From positions 56,239 to 120,238 of the forward strand of contig JAVBOM010000017.1 in the NCBI GenBank assembly GCA_031550535.1: a stretch of DNA of 64,000 nucleotides. Reading direction: 5' to 3'. The stretch is from Avichristensenella sp031550535 (GTDB lineage: Bacteria; Bacillota; Clostridia; Christensenellales; Aristaeellaceae). The notes beneath the pieces were generated by a model. It saw only the letters and a list, made by a program, of their open reading frames with translations, was not told the origin of the DNA and searched no databases. Of the stretch, positions 8,737-18,295 are shown piece by piece. Every line of letters starts with the position of its first letter. Within the stretch, counting starts at the first letter, position 1. The translations under genes and the position numbers were made by a program.

Positions 8737-9966
8737 ATGGCGGATGCAAAGGACACGGGGAAAATGCTGGAGATTGCCGGCACGGCGGCGCGGGTCATCC
8801 TGGAAAACGGCGCGGAGACATACCGGGTGGAAGATACCGTGCTGCGCCTGTGCCACAGCTACGGTTTTGCGGATGCCGATGTCATGGCGCTGTCCACCGG
8901 GGTGTTTATCACCGTCGCGGCGGGCGGCCAGAACGGCGCGGTCATCCGCCGCGTGCGCAAGCGCGGCATGAACCTTTCGCTCGTCAACGAGGTGAACGAG
9001 CTGTCGCGGCGGATTGCCGGGGGCAACGTGCGCATGGACGACGCGCTTTTCATGCTGAAAAAGATCGCCGAAGGCAGCGGCGGCGGTGCGCTGCGGCTGA
9101 TCGCGATGGCCGGGCTGTCGGCGGGCTGCTTCACGCTGATGTTCGGCGGCGGGCCGGTCGAATTTGCGCTGGCGGCACTCTGCGGGGCGCTGGCGCAGAC
9201 GGTGAGCCACCTGTTCCGCAGGGCGGATATCTCGCTGGTGCTGACCAACCTGGTCGGCGCGATGCTGTGTTCCGCCGTGACGATGGCCGGGTATCACCTG
9301 TTCCGCCTGACACCGGAGGGCGTGGAGGCGACGCTGGGCGGCGCGATTATGCCGCTGATCTCCGGGCTCATGATGACCAACGCGGTGCGCGATTCGCTCC
9401 GGGGTGACCTGCTGAGCGGCCTCGCGCGCGGGTTTGAGGCGATGCTGGTGGCGATGATGGTGGCGCTGGGCATCAGCGTGGTGCTCAGGTTCTATTTGCC
9501 GTCGGAGGTGGACGGCATGCTCATCCAGCCGCCGTGGATGCTCGCGGTGCTGTACGCGGGTCTGGCGACGATGTGCTTCTGCACCCTGCTGAGAGCGCCC
9601 GCCCGGTCTGTTTTGCCTGTATCGCTGCTCGGGGCGGCCGCGTATGCCGCGTTCTGGCTGCTGGAAAACGCGCTGGGCTGCGGTCAGACGCTGTCGCTGT
9701 TCCTCGCTTCCATGGCCATCGCGTTCCTGTGCGAGCTGCTCGCCCGGCGGATGCGCATGATCGCGACGGTGTTCCTGTGCGTGGCGCTGGTGCCGCTGGT
9801 CCCCGGCCTGGGGTTGTACCGGACGATGCGGGAGCTGCTGCTCAACCAGTATGAGGAGGCGTTGCCGTTGCTGCTGCAAACGCTGTTCGCCGTGGGCGCG
9901 ATTGCGCTGGGCGCGGCGATCGGTTCGCTGCCGGTACGCTATTTGGAGAGCGTGGAGAAGGGGTAA
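8737..9966 (+). CDS. Threonine/serine exporter family protein (ThrE-like)
   Basis: A 409-residue membrane protein. The N-terminal ~115 residues form the cytoplasmic DUF1212 domain (ILENGAETYRVEDTVLRLC ... STGVFITV), followed by about ten hydrophobic helices covering both the ThrE core and the second half often encoded separately as DUF3815. It is therefore a fused, full-length exporter. Members export threonine and serine or related small amino acids in actinobacteria; the substrate here is inferred. The start at 8737 has GAGGGGGA eight bases upstream. The gene diverges from the VanY-like gene and is followed 21 bases later by a flavodoxin. Confidence 0.88.
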   Translation: MADAKDTGKMLEIAGTAARVILENGAETYRVEDTVLRLCHSYGFADADVMALSTGVFITVAAGGQNGAVIRRVRKRGMNLSLVNEVNELSRRIAGGNVRMDDALFMLKKIAEGSGGGALRLIAMAGLSAGCFTLMFGGGPVEFALAALCGALAQTVSHLFRRADISLVLTNLVGAMLCSAVTMAGYHLFRLTPEGVEATLGGAIMPLISGLMMTNAVRDSLRGDLLSGLARGFEAMLVAMMVALGISVVLRFYLPSEVDGMLIQPPWMLAVLYAGLATMCFCTLLRAPARSVLPVSLLGAAAYAAFWLLENALGCGQTLSLFLASMAIAFLCELLARRMRMIATVFLCVALVPLVPGLGLYRTMRELLLNQYEEALPLLLQTLFAVGAIALGAAIGSLPVRYLESVEKG

Positions 9967-9987
9967 AACCCCGGCGAAGGAGAGCGC

Positions 9988-10458
9988 ATGCGAAACATCC
10001 TGGTCGTCTACTACTCGTTTTCGGGCAACACGCGGGGTCTGGCGGAAAGCATCGCGGAAGCGGCTCATGGAACGCTGCGGGAATTGATTCCCGAGCAGGC
10101 GTACACCTTTGATTACAATGCCGCCGCCAAAGAGGCGAGAAGCCAGACCGCGCGCGGGCATTGCCCGAAGCTCCGGGCGGGCGATGGGCCGATCGACGCG
10201 TATGATACCGTGTTCATCGGCACGCCCAATTGGTTTGGGTCCATTGCGCCTCCCGTGCGGACGTTCCTTCGGCATCACAGCTTCGCGGGGAAAACGGTCA
10301 TCCCGTTCTGCACGCATGGCGGAGGCGGTTTTGGGTTGGCCGAGGGCGAGATCGGCGCGGAATGCGCGGGCACGGCGCTGCTTCCCGGCATGGCCGTGGA
10401 GGGCGGCGGCTCCCCGGAGGAGGTTGCCGAATGGCTTGGCCGCATCGGCATCCTGTAA
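9988..10458 (+). CDS. Flavodoxin family protein
   Basis: A 156-residue flavodoxin-like FMN protein. The phosphate-binding loop YSFSGNTRG is at residues 9-17, and the flavin-stacking segment is near TPNWFGSIAPPVRTF (about 79-93), with a glycine-rich loop THGGGGFG at about 109-116. This is the pattern of the Flavodoxin_4 family, low-potential electron carriers or quinone-type reductases. It may be co-transcribed with the exporter. It converges with the CapA-like gene, whose stop is only one base away, and there is no terminator between them. Confidence 0.87.
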   Translation: MRNILVVYYSFSGNTRGLAESIAEAAHGTLRELIPEQAYTFDYNAAAKEARSQTARGHCPKLRAGDGPIDAYDTVFIGTPNWFGSIAPPVRTFLRHHSFAGKTVIPFCTHGGGGFGLAEGEIGAECAGTALLPGMAVEGGGSPEEVAEWLGRIGIL

Positions 10459-10459
10459 C

Positions 10460-11584
10460 CTATTGCTTCAGCGGCAGCACGAATTCCTCGTCCATGAGGC
10501 CCACTGTCTCCTCCCAGGCGGCGTGCAGCCGCGCGAGCGCCTTGCCGGACATGCCGTCCGGCGGCTCCATCCGCGCTGTCCGCATGTCCAGCACCTGGTA
10601 CTCGCCCGTATCCTCGCGCAGCCACACCCAGGTGGGGATGTATTTGTAGTCGACCAGTCGGGTCGTGCCCGCATCGTTGTCCTTTGCCAGCGTGAAGCGG
10701 AACAGCGCGCCGCTGTCCGTGTACCGGTCGCGCTGGCCGGACAGGAAGTTCCCCGTCGAGTACAGCACGAACGTCTTTTGGGTATCGCCGCCCGCGTCGT
10801 CCGTATGCGCCAGCCATTCATACGTTTGCAGCACGTGCGGGTGTCCGCCGACGACCAGGTCCGCGCCGAGCGCGCATAGCGCCTGCGCCCAGCGGCGTAC
10901 GCTGTCCGCCGGCTTGCGCTCGTACTCCTTGCCCCAGTGGACGCACACGACCACATAGTCCGCGCCCGCCCCTCTGGCCGCCCGGATATCCTCGCCGATT
11001 TCTTCCAGATCAAAATAGTGAATGACATTGCGCAGGTTTTTCGCCTTGTCCTGCTTCTCCATGTTGTTGGTGTGCTTGGTGTAGTTCAGGATCGCTACGC
11101 GGATGCCGTTGACATCGAAAATCGGTATCTCGTCATATTCAGCCTCGTCACGCGCGGTGCCGACGTGCGAAAGCCCCGCGGCGTCCACGCTGTCAAGCGT
11201 CTCCCGCGCGCCCTTGCCCAGCTGGTCCAGGGCGTGGTTGTTGGCGCACAGCAGCAGGTCAACGCCCGCGGACTTCAGCGCGGAGAGCAGCGCCGGCGGG
11301 CTGTTGAACCGGGGTTTGCCCGTAAATTTGCCGGACGCGACCGGCACTTCCAGGTTCAGCACGGTCAGGTCCGCGCCCGCCAGCAGGTCCGCCACAGGGG
11401 CCAGCATCGGCGCGAAGTCGTAGGTCTGGTCCGCCTTATCAAACGCGGCTTGCAGGAGCTCGGACTGGATCAGCAGATCACCGCCGAACAGGAGCGTCGC
11501 GGCGCTCACATCGGCTGTGGCGGTGGGGATAAGGCCGAGAAAAAACAGGGTTCCCAGGAGAATTGCCGCCAGATGCCGGCGCAC
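10460..11584 (-). CDS. CapA-family metallophosphatase-like protein
   Basis: A 374-residue exported protein of the CapA/PGA_cap family. It has a signal peptide (residues 1-25), then the calcineurin-like core: LLFGGDLLI (metal Asp), LLLCANNHALD, YVVVCVHWGKEYE and LVVGGHPHVLQTYEW, the standard metal-ligand blocks. Family members take part in poly-gamma-glutamate capsule formation or act as uncharacterised phosphoesterases; no capBC genes are nearby, so a capsule role is unsupported. The start is GTG, with GAGGTGG upstream. Confidence 0.87.
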   Translation of the reverse strand: MRRHLAAILLGTLFFLGLIPTATADVSAATLLFGGDLLIQSELLQAAFDKADQTYDFAPMLAPVADLLAGADLTVLNLEVPVASGKFTGKPRFNSPPALLSALKSAGVDLLLCANNHALDQLGKGARETLDSVDAAGLSHVGTARDEAEYDEIPIFDVNGIRVAILNYTKHTNNMEKQDKAKNLRNVIHYFDLEEIGEDIRAARGAGADYVVVCVHWGKEYERKPADSVRRWAQALCALGADLVVGGHPHVLQTYEWLAHTDDAGGDTQKTFVLYSTGNFLSGQRDRYTDSGALFRFTLAKDNDAGTTRLVDYKYIPTWVWLREDTGEYQVLDMRTARMEPPDGMSGKALARLHAAWEETVGLMDEEFVLPLKQ

Positions 11585-11685
11585 GCGACCACCTCTTTTC
11601 GTGTATGATGCTGTCTATTATTACGATTGGAACCGGCGATAGCATCCAGCTTTGGTTAAAAATGGTTAAATTGCACCATATAGAA

Positions 11686-11714
11686 GGAGCCGCTCGCGCG
11701 TGGCAAGCGGCTCC
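11686..11714 (-). terminator. Hairpin after the M28 peptidase gene
   Basis: A 9-bp perfect stem (GGAGCCGCT / AGCGGCTCC) with an 11-base loop lies just past the peptidase stop. A moderate T-rich tail follows on the minus strand. Confidence 0.55.
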
Positions 11715-11728
11715 TCCGGTGGCGTTTT

Positions 11729-13876
11729 TTAGTCCCCGGCCAGCAGCGCGGCCAGTTCAAGCAGCCGTGGCGTCAGTGCGGTCAGCGCCGCCGTCTCCGC
11801 CGCCATGTCCACGCAGTACTGCGTCCGCGCGGCCTCGATCTCCTGCCGGTACTGCGCGATTTCGGTGTCAAAAGACGGGTTTTCCGTCCCCGCCTTCGCG
11901 TTCAGCGACCGCGTGACCGCCTCAACGTTCGCGTACGGCACATGGCGGCCCGTGCCCCAGAACAGGTTGTCCTGGTTCTGCGCGCCGAACATCATCTGCG
12001 TGAACTGGGCTGTGACCTCGGGGCTGAACCAATAGGCGTACCACTCGTTGATGTTGTTGACCTGCCAGACATACTCGTCCAGCGCCGTCTGCAGCTCGCC
12101 CGCCTCCAGCAGCGAGACGCATTCCTCCATCAACTGGATGTTCTCCTGCGGGGCCTCGTGCCGCACGATGGGCCGCTCGTACATCAGCGCGAGGAAAGCG
12201 TCCTGCGTATCCCCAAAGATGGACAGCGCCAGCGCGTTCGCGTCCTTCGCGCGGTCCCAGAGAATCGTCTTTTCCTCCGGGTCCGAGGTAGCGGCGTACA
12301 CGCTGTTCAGCGCGGTTTGCGCGGCGTAGACGCTCTCGGCGGCCTGGCCGTACGCGTCCAGCGCGGCGAGGAAGCCGTCCACCGGCGCGCCGGCCGCCCG
12401 GCCGGTGTCCTCATCCACGGAGGCGGCCAGCCGCGCGTGCTGCCGTGTGAAGTCCAGGTCGAGGGCGGGCGTCTTGTCGATGTACATCGCCATCGCGCCG
12501 TAATAGCCGACGTTGAAGCGCAGCACGTCCTCGTTGTACGTGTCCTTTGCGTCGAAGTTCGTGTGGTAATACTTGTAGTAGAAGTCCCATACGCCCACAT
12601 GGTCGTCATCCAGCAGGAAGCCGTTGATGATGGACGGGATGCCCAGGGAGTAGTACGAGAAATCGTCCGAGTAGGTGTACGTCTGGTAGCCGTCCGCGAC
12701 GATGCCGCCGGGGAACGCCGTGTCCGCGCTGGGCGCGACGCCGCTTTTCAGGTAGTTCTGGATGAACGTGTACAGCTCCGGCGCGGTGTCGGACCGCGTG
12801 GTATCAGAGAACGCGTACGCGGGCAATTCCGAGTTGATGAACGCCAGCGTCTTGCCAATCCATTCCGGGTGCGCCTGTGTCAGCATGCGATACGCGCCGA
12901 CCGACCAGTCGAACACCGTGCCGATCGCGCCCCATTCCTCCGCGCCGTGGGAGACGAACACGATGTCGCGCTCGGGTGTGTAGCCGGAATCGATCATCGC
13001 CTTGGCGATGGCCAGATCAAACGCCACGGCGCAGCTATTGTCCTGGAAGCCCTGGTAGTGCGTGTCGTAGTGCGAGCCGATTACGATCTGCTGATCGGAC
13101 GATTTGCCCTTGATCCGGCCGATGACGTTGTAGCTTGTCGCCGGGCCTTCCTCTACGACGTTGTTGACCGTGAGCGTCGCAAACACGGGCCCCTTCGCCA
13201 GCCTTTCCTTCAGGGCCACGGCGTCGTTTTGGCTGATGCTGACCGCCGGAATGCTGACCGGGCCGCAGAAGTCGTTCATGTTCAGCGCGTCGCCGGATAT
13301 TTCGGAAAAACCGCCCGTATTCGCCAGCAGGATGCCGGCCGCGCCGCGCAGCTCCGCCTCCAACGTCGGGTACGTGATCCACCAGTCCGCGCGCTGGTCA
13401 ATGTCCACCAGGACGATCTTGCCCGTCGGGTCAAGGTCCTCGTAATCCGCCATCGTGCCCTTGCCCGCGTAGACGATTTCCGCGTCCATGCCCTCGGGCG
13501 CTGTCGCGCCGGACGCGTAGGGGTGCACGGTGAGGGTCGTCATTTCGCCGTCCAGGCGCAGCGATGCGCCGTGGTTGGACCACTTGTCCACGGTGATGGG
13601 CGCTTTTTCGACCTCCACAAGGCCGATCTGCTCCATGATCCCGGCGATGTATCCGGCGGCCACGTGCTCCGCGTCGCTGCCCGCGTTCCGGGAGCCCATG
13701 GCCGAGCTGTAGTAGCCCGGGTTGTCGGCCAGTTCAGTCGCGACCTCTAGCGCGAACGCCATGTCAATGGCGCCAAGGAACCGCGCGTAGTCATCTGGTT
13801 CCTCCGCGAGGGAGACCGCCCCCGACAAGGGGACCAGCAGAAGGGACAGGGCAACGGACAGGATGCGCTTTTTCAT
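11729..13876 (-). CDS. Exported M28-family zinc aminopeptidase
   Basis: A 715-residue secreted peptidase with a signal peptide ending near AVSLAEE. A PA-like insert precedes the M28 core. Zinc ligands can be placed by homology with glutamate carboxypeptidase II: H269 and D271 (SHYDTH), D279 (FQDNS), E313/E314 (GAEEWG), and the late His in YYHTNFD. The C-terminal ~200 residues are helical and lack a known domain to my eye. GGAGGG precedes the ATG at 13876, and a promoter is visible at 13926-13953. It probably feeds amino acids from extracellular peptides; substrate specificity is unknown. Confidence 0.9.
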   Translation of the reverse strand: MKKRILSVALSLLLVPLSGAVSLAEEPDDYARFLGAIDMAFALEVATELADNPGYYSSAMGSRNAGSDAEHVAAGYIAGIMEQIGLVEVEKAPITVDKWSNHGASLRLDGEMTTLTVHPYASGATAPEGMDAEIVYAGKGTMADYEDLDPTGKIVLVDIDQRADWWITYPTLEAELRGAAGILLANTGGFSEISGDALNMNDFCGPVSIPAVSISQNDAVALKERLAKGPVFATLTVNNVVEEGPATSYNVIGRIKGKSSDQQIVIGSHYDTHYQGFQDNSCAVAFDLAIAKAMIDSGYTPERDIVFVSHGAEEWGAIGTVFDWSVGAYRMLTQAHPEWIGKTLAFINSELPAYAFSDTTRSDTAPELYTFIQNYLKSGVAPSADTAFPGGIVADGYQTYTYSDDFSYYSLGIPSIINGFLLDDDHVGVWDFYYKYYHTNFDAKDTYNEDVLRFNVGYYGAMAMYIDKTPALDLDFTRQHARLAASVDEDTGRAAGAPVDGFLAALDAYGQAAESVYAAQTALNSVYAATSDPEEKTILWDRAKDANALALSIFGDTQDAFLALMYERPIVRHEAPQENIQLMEECVSLLEAGELQTALDEYVWQVNNINEWYAYWFSPEVTAQFTQMMFGAQNQDNLFWGTGRHVPYANVEAVTRSLNAKAGTENPSFDTEIAQYRQEIEAARTQYCVDMAAETAALTALTPRLLELAALLAGD

Positions 13877-13925
13877 TTTCGTGTGACCCTCCATTTGATA
13901 GCATGTATACAAAAAGCCGGGTATC

Positions 13926-13953
13926 ATTGTAACATAAAATGGGAGGAATTCAA
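13926..13953 (-). promoter_or_regulatory. Promoter of the M28 peptidase gene
   Basis: On the minus strand TTGAAT is followed after 16 bases by TACAAT, about 50 bases before the start codon. Confidence 0.6.
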
Positions 13954-13980
13954 TCCCCGCCACAAAAATGACACACAGGT

Positions 13981-14038
13981 GGCGGCACTGATTTGAAAAA
14001 TCGGGCGCCATAAGGGGATTTCGCGAGAAATCCCTGCT
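13981..14038 (-). repeat. Two-hairpin dispersed element, copy 2
   Basis: Starts GGCGGCACTGATTTGAAAAA, then TCGGGCGCCATAAG and the second hairpin GGGATTTC-GCGA-GAAATCCC. It lies between the divergent M28 peptidase and dehydratase genes. Confidence 0.85.
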
Positions 14039-14119
14039 TCTGCGCGTTGACACGTTCATATGGGTACGATACACTGCAAAAAAAGCCAGAATTGGTATCA
14101 TTTGGAAGGGGTGTCGCGC

Positions 14120-15841
14120 ATGGAACCCAAAAGTCGCCCGGAGCGCGCGCTGTGGGCGCAGTTTGACGCACTGCAGCTCGGCTCGGGATGGGACGAGGCG
14201 GACATTGGCAAGCCGCAGATTCTGCTGGAGGATGTGCACGGGGACAGCCACCCAGGCAGCGTGCATCTTAACGCGCTGTCGGAACAGGCGAAGTACGGCG
14301 TGCTGGAAGCCGGGGGATTCCCGGCGCAGTTCCACGCGACGGACATCTGCGACGGTTGCGCGCAGGGGCACGACGGCATGAACCTGGTGCTCGCGTCGCG
14401 CGAGGTGATCTGTGACATGGTGGAGGTGCATGCGGGCGTCGTGCCGTGGGACGGCATGATCCTGGTGTCCTCATGCGACAAGTCGATTCCCGCGCACCTG
14501 ATGGCGGCAGCCCGGGTGAACATCCCCACGGTGTTCGTGCCGGGCGGCAGCATGCGCCCCGGTCCGCGCATGACCACGTCGCTGCTGGCGGGGGATATTT
14601 CGCTCCGGCAAAAGCGGCAGGGCGAGGTCACGGACGGAGAAGTCCGCGCGTACAAGCTGACCGGTTGCCCGTCCTGCGGCGCGTGCACGTTCCTGGGCAC
14701 GGCCAGCACCATGCAGTGCATGGCGGAGGCGCTGGGTTTGGCGCTCCCGGGCAGCGCGCTTGCGCCCGCGACCATGCGGGACATTCTCGCCTACGCACGG
14801 GAGAGCGGCCGCGCCGTGCTGCGGCTGATCGAAAAAGGCATCGCGCCGCGCGACATCCTCACCGAGGCGGCGTTCCGCAATGCCATCGTGGTGCACAGCG
14901 CCATCGGCGGCTCCACAAACGCGACGATCCACCTCCCCGCCATCGCGCGGGAGCTGGGCATCCGTCTGCCCGCCGCGCTGTTTGACGAGATCAACCAACG
15001 CGTGCCGCACATCGGCAACATCAACCCCGGCGGCCAGCATCTGACGGAATCGTTCTGGTTCGCGGGCGGTGTGCCGATGGTGCAGCGTCTGCTGCGCGAT
15101 CATCTGGACCTGGACGTGATGACCGTCACGGGCCGGACGCTGGGGGAAAACCTCGCGCGGCTGGAGGCGGACGGCTTCTTTGAACGGAACCTCGGGTATC
15201 TCGCCAACTACGGCCTGACGCGCGGGGACGTGATCCTGCCGCCGGAGCGCGCGGAGGAAGTCGGTTCGCTCGCCGTGCTGACGGGAAACCTTGCCCCGGA
15301 AGGCGCGGTGGTCAAGTACGCCGCGTGCGCGAAGGAGTTGCGCTGTCACACCGGTCCGGCGCGTGTATACGACAGCGAGGAGGCCGCGCACGCCGCCGTC
15401 GTGGCGGGGGAGATCAACCCCGGCGACGTGCTGGTGATCCGCTTTGAAGGCCCGCGCGGCAGCGGCATGCCGGAAATGCTGATGACGACGGAGGCCATTG
15501 TCTGTGACAGGCGGTTGAACGGCACCGTCTCGCTCGTGACGGACGGGCGGTTCTCCGGCGCGACGCGCGGCGCGGCCATCGGGCATGTGTCGCCCGAGGC
15601 GGCGGTGGGCGGCCCCCTCGCGTACATCGACACCGGCGACATCATCCGCTACGACATCGCGGCGCGGACGCTGGAGGTCGTGGGCATCGCGGGGGAACTG
15701 TGCGGGGCGGAAGCGGCCGCGGAAACGCTCGCGCGGCGTAAGGCGGAGCGTCCGTCCTACACGCCGCCGCCACGCAAGGGGGTTCTCGCGCGATACACGC
15801 GGCACGCGCTGTCCGCGATGGAGGGCGCGGGGCTGGAGTGA
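14120..15841 (+). CDS. IlvD/Edd-family iron-sulfur dehydratase
   Basis: A 573-residue dehydratase of the dihydroxy-acid / sugar-acid family. Diagnostic blocks are DICDGCAQGHDGMN (76-89), VSSCDKSIP (116-124), a cysteine-rich GCPSCGACTFLGTASTM (182-198) and NINPGGQHL. The position of the first cluster cysteine in [2Fe-2S] members (NxCNxHL) reads HPGSVHL here, closer to the cysteine-free FVPGHVHL of E. coli IlvD, so a [4Fe-4S]-type site is more likely. No ilvC or ilvB is adjacent, so the substrate is probably a sugar acid rather than the branched-chain precursor, although this is inference. The start at 14120 has GGAAGGGG nine bases upstream. Confidence 0.85.
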   Translation: MEPKSRPERALWAQFDALQLGSGWDEADIGKPQILLEDVHGDSHPGSVHLNALSEQAKYGVLEAGGFPAQFHATDICDGCAQGHDGMNLVLASREVICDMVEVHAGVVPWDGMILVSSCDKSIPAHLMAAARVNIPTVFVPGGSMRPGPRMTTSLLAGDISLRQKRQGEVTDGEVRAYKLTGCPSCGACTFLGTASTMQCMAEALGLALPGSALAPATMRDILAYARESGRAVLRLIEKGIAPRDILTEAAFRNAIVVHSAIGGSTNATIHLPAIARELGIRLPAALFDEINQRVPHIGNINPGGQHLTESFWFAGGVPMVQRLLRDHLDLDVMTVTGRTLGENLARLEADGFFERNLGYLANYGLTRGDVILPPERAEEVGSLAVLTGNLAPEGAVVKYAACAKELRCHTGPARVYDSEEAAHAAVVAGEINPGDVLVIRFEGPRGSGMPEMLMTTEAIVCDRRLNGTVSLVTDGRFSGATRGAAIGHVSPEAAVGGPLAYIDTGDIIRYDIAARTLEVVGIAGELCGAEAAAETLARRKAERPSYTPPPRKGVLARYTRHALSAMEGAGLE

Positions 15842-15970
15842 GGGGAGGGGATATGAGGTGGGGTCGAACACAGCGGACATGAGCCTGCTCGTGCAGATTG
15901 CCGAGGGGCTGCGATAAACTGAAGGGGAGTGGTTGCCGCAACACGACAGCCAATCCCCTTGATCATACGT

Positions 15971-16804
15971 CTACAGCAGCGATGCTGTCTTGCCCGCCAG
16001 ATCAATTTCGATTGGGCATTCGTTTGTCCCGTCGATCAGCGTCAGGGTGATTTTGTCCGGCAGCCCTTGCACCGGCTCGAATACGTACATGGACCAGCGC
16101 GTGGCTGTGGTGGTGTTGTAATCCTCATTCAGCGCGAAGGACATCGGGTGCGGCCCCCCATCCGCTCGATCCGTGAAGGACGCCTCGGGCCACATTTCGC
16201 CGTCGCAGCGCAGGAACACGCAGAACGCCTCCGAAGAGCTGCTGACGAACACTTCCGAAACCCGCGAGCCGTCCAGGTCGATGTCCACGGGGAACGTTAC
16301 CGTCTCCGCCTCAACTACGGCCGGAATATCGATTCCAGGTCCTTGCATCTCCACGCACGAACCGTCCGCGGGATCGATGAGCGCCGCACAGACCATCGCG
16401 GTCAGTCTCTCGTGCGGAGTATCGGGCGGCAGAACATAGATGGTTCCGGCGGTCATCACCCGGCCGTGCTGCTCGTACAAAAACACCCGGTACTCCGGCA
16501 GCGGCACATTGTCCGACCATACGGTCCATTCGGTGCTCACACCCATGAGCCGCGCGCCGGTCGCGAGGGCCTCCTTGGCCTCCGGCTCTTCCTGCAGCCG
16601 CGGGTCGAGCAGATTCGACTCCACCAGCGCAACCTCGTCCGACACATGCTCGATGTCCACCCATATGCGCAGAACCGTTCCGTCGTACATGGCTGCGGGC
16701 TCAAGCTGCCGCATCTCCATTTCGTGCTCCGCCGCGCCGGCCACACTCGCGCAGCCGCACACGGCCAGGCACAGGGCCAACATCCAAATAATCCTCTTTC
16801 GCAT
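15971..16804 (-). CDS. Exported protein of unknown function
   Basis: A 277-residue protein I do not recognise. It starts with a signal peptide (MRKRIIWMLALCLAVCGCAS) carrying two cysteines that could act as a lipobox, and has AAGGAGA eight bases before the ATG. The mature part is acidic and beta-rich by composition, with two cysteines near residues 185-220. It has no transmembrane segment after the signal. It shares orientation with the upstream alpha-galactosidase gene, but a terminator-like hairpin separates them. Confidence 0.7.
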   Translation of the reverse strand: MRKRIIWMLALCLAVCGCASVAGAAEHEMEMRQLEPAAMYDGTVLRIWVDIEHVSDEVALVESNLLDPRLQEEPEAKEALATGARLMGVSTEWTVWSDNVPLPEYRVFLYEQHGRVMTAGTIYVLPPDTPHERLTAMVCAALIDPADGSCVEMQGPGIDIPAVVEAETVTFPVDIDLDGSRVSEVFVSSSSEAFCVFLRCDGEMWPEASFTDRADGGPHPMSFALNEDYNTTTATRWSMYVFEPVQGLPDKITLTLIDGTNECPIEIDLAGKTASLL

Positions 16805-16921
16805 GATCGTCTCCTTTCCGCGCGTCGCCCTGTCAGGTTTTCCCAGAGCGCGCCTGTAAATTAGAGGCCGCGCGGAGCGAAAAGGCCGACGCGGATTGTG
16901 GCGGGAATCCGAACGTTTTGC

Positions 16922-16954
16922 GAAAAAAGAAAGCCGCCCCACCGTATCGGGCGG
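16922..16954 (-). terminator. Terminator of the alpha-galactosidase gene
   Basis: On the minus strand a CCGCCC / GGGCGG stem with a 9-base loop is followed by CTTTCTTTTTTCG, 23 bases after the gene's stop codon. Confidence 0.65.
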
Positions 16955-16976
16955 GACAGCCCATCCTTCTTCTACA

Positions 16977-18284
16977 TCAATGATACTTCGGCAGCCAATC
17001 CCCGTGCGCCTCGATCAAATCGTCGCACAGCGCCACGATGTCGTCGATGGACAGCTCGGCGGCGGTGTGCGGGTCCAGCAGCGCGGCCTGGTAGATGTAG
17101 TCCTTCTTCAGTGTCCGCGCGGCCTCGATGGTCAGAAGCTGCGGGTTGATGTTCGTGCGGTTGAGCGCCGCGAGTTGCTCGGGCAGGTCGCCGATGGCGC
17201 AGGGCATCACACCGCTCTTGTCCACCAGACAGGGTACTTCCACGATCGCGTTCGCCGGCAGGTTCGGGATCAGCCCGCGGTTGAGCACGTTGCCGCCGAT
17301 TTTCGCCGGCCGGTTCGTCTCCATCGCTTCCATGATGTAGCTGGCGTATTCCTTGGACCGCTCGTGCGTCAGCGTGGGATTCTTTGTCAGCTCATGGCCG
17401 CGCTCCTTCCACTTTCTGATCTGCTCCACGCAGCGGCGCGGGTACTCGTCCAGCGGGATGTTGAACCGCTCGATCAGCTCGGGATACTTCTCCTTGATGA
17501 AATACGGCATGTACTCGGCGTTGTGCTCGCTGGATTCGGTCACGTAGTTCCCGAACCGCTTCATGATCTCGTACCGCACCATGTCGCCGTGCTTTTCCGT
17601 TCGCGCGGCGGCCTTCTGTTTGATCTCTGGGTACAGGTCCTTACCGTCCCGCGTGATTTCCAGCAGCCATGCCATATGGTTGATGCCCGCGACCTTCCAC
17701 TGCACCGTGTCGTCATAGGGCATGCCAAGCCCCTGGAGCAGCCCCGACGCGCAGACCTGCACGCTGTGGCACAGCCCCACGGTCTTCACGCCGCCCAGCC
17801 GGATCAGCGCGCCGGTCAACGCGCACATCGGGTTCGTATAGTTCAGGAACCACGCGTCCGGGCAGACCTCATCCATGTCGCGCGCGAAGTCCAGCAGCAC
17901 CGGGATGGTGCGCAGCGACCGGAAAATGCCGCCGATGCCCAGCGTATCCGCGATGGTCTGGCGCAGGCCGTACTTCTTCGGCACCTCAAAGTCCGTAACG
18001 GTGCAGGGCTCGTACAGGCCGACCTGGATCGCGTTGACGACATAGTTCGCGCCGCGCAGCGCGTCCTTACGGCTGGGGATGCCCAGATACGTTTCGATCC
18101 TCGCCTTGGAGCCGTTGTTGCGGTTGATCGCCTCCAGCATGGCCTGCGATTCCGTGAGCCGTTCGCCGTCGATGTCGTACAGCGCGATGACGCTGTTCTC
18201 CAGTGCGGGCGTCATCATGCTGTCGCCCAGCACGTTTTTGGCAAAGACCGACGAACCCGCGCCCATGAAGGTGATTTTCGGCAT
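16977..18284 (-). CDS. melA: Family 4 glycoside hydrolase, alpha-galactosidase (MelA-like)
   Basis: A 435-residue NAD+- and Mn2+-dependent GH4 enzyme acting in the cytoplasm on alpha-galactosides or a related alpha-glycoside. The NAD-binding start is ITFMGAGSSVFAKN (4-17), LNYTNPM is at 147-153, and the metal pair is C172 (GLCHS) and H203 (GINHMAW). SSEHNAEY and the length fit MelA-type enzymes better than the 6-phospho-glucosidases. AGGAGGG precedes the ATG at 18284, 11 bases after the AraC gene, so it is co-transcribed with its likely regulators. Confidence 0.88.
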   Translation of the reverse strand: MPKITFMGAGSSVFAKNVLGDSMMTPALENSVIALYDIDGERLTESQAMLEAINRNNGSKARIETYLGIPSRKDALRGANYVVNAIQVGLYEPCTVTDFEVPKKYGLRQTIADTLGIGGIFRSLRTIPVLLDFARDMDEVCPDAWFLNYTNPMCALTGALIRLGGVKTVGLCHSVQVCASGLLQGLGMPYDDTVQWKVAGINHMAWLLEITRDGKDLYPEIKQKAAARTEKHGDMVRYEIMKRFGNYVTESSEHNAEYMPYFIKEKYPELIERFNIPLDEYPRRCVEQIRKWKERGHELTKNPTLTHERSKEYASYIMEAMETNRPAKIGGNVLNRGLIPNLPANAIVEVPCLVDKSGVMPCAIGDLPEQLAALNRTNINPQLLTIEAARTLKKDYIYQAALLDPHTAAELSIDDIVALCDDLIEAHGDWLPKYH

Positions 18285-18295
18285 GGTAACCCTCC

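Noticed and set aside
7858..10317. An 819-codon minus-strand frame
   Set aside because: Only its last 262 codons (from the ATG at 8646) are a real VanY-like gene. The rest is antisense to the exporter and flavodoxin genes, has Arg/His/Gln-rich composition, and is a product of high GC at third positions.
11942..13750. A 602-codon plus-strand frame across the M28 peptidase gene
   Set aside because: Shadow of the peptidase: Arg/Val/Asp-rich, no ribosome site, no family motif.
15853..15917. A short frame after the dehydratase gene (GSNTADMSLLVQIAEGLR)
   Set aside because: Nineteen codons at most from a GTG, no recognisable family; too short to call.
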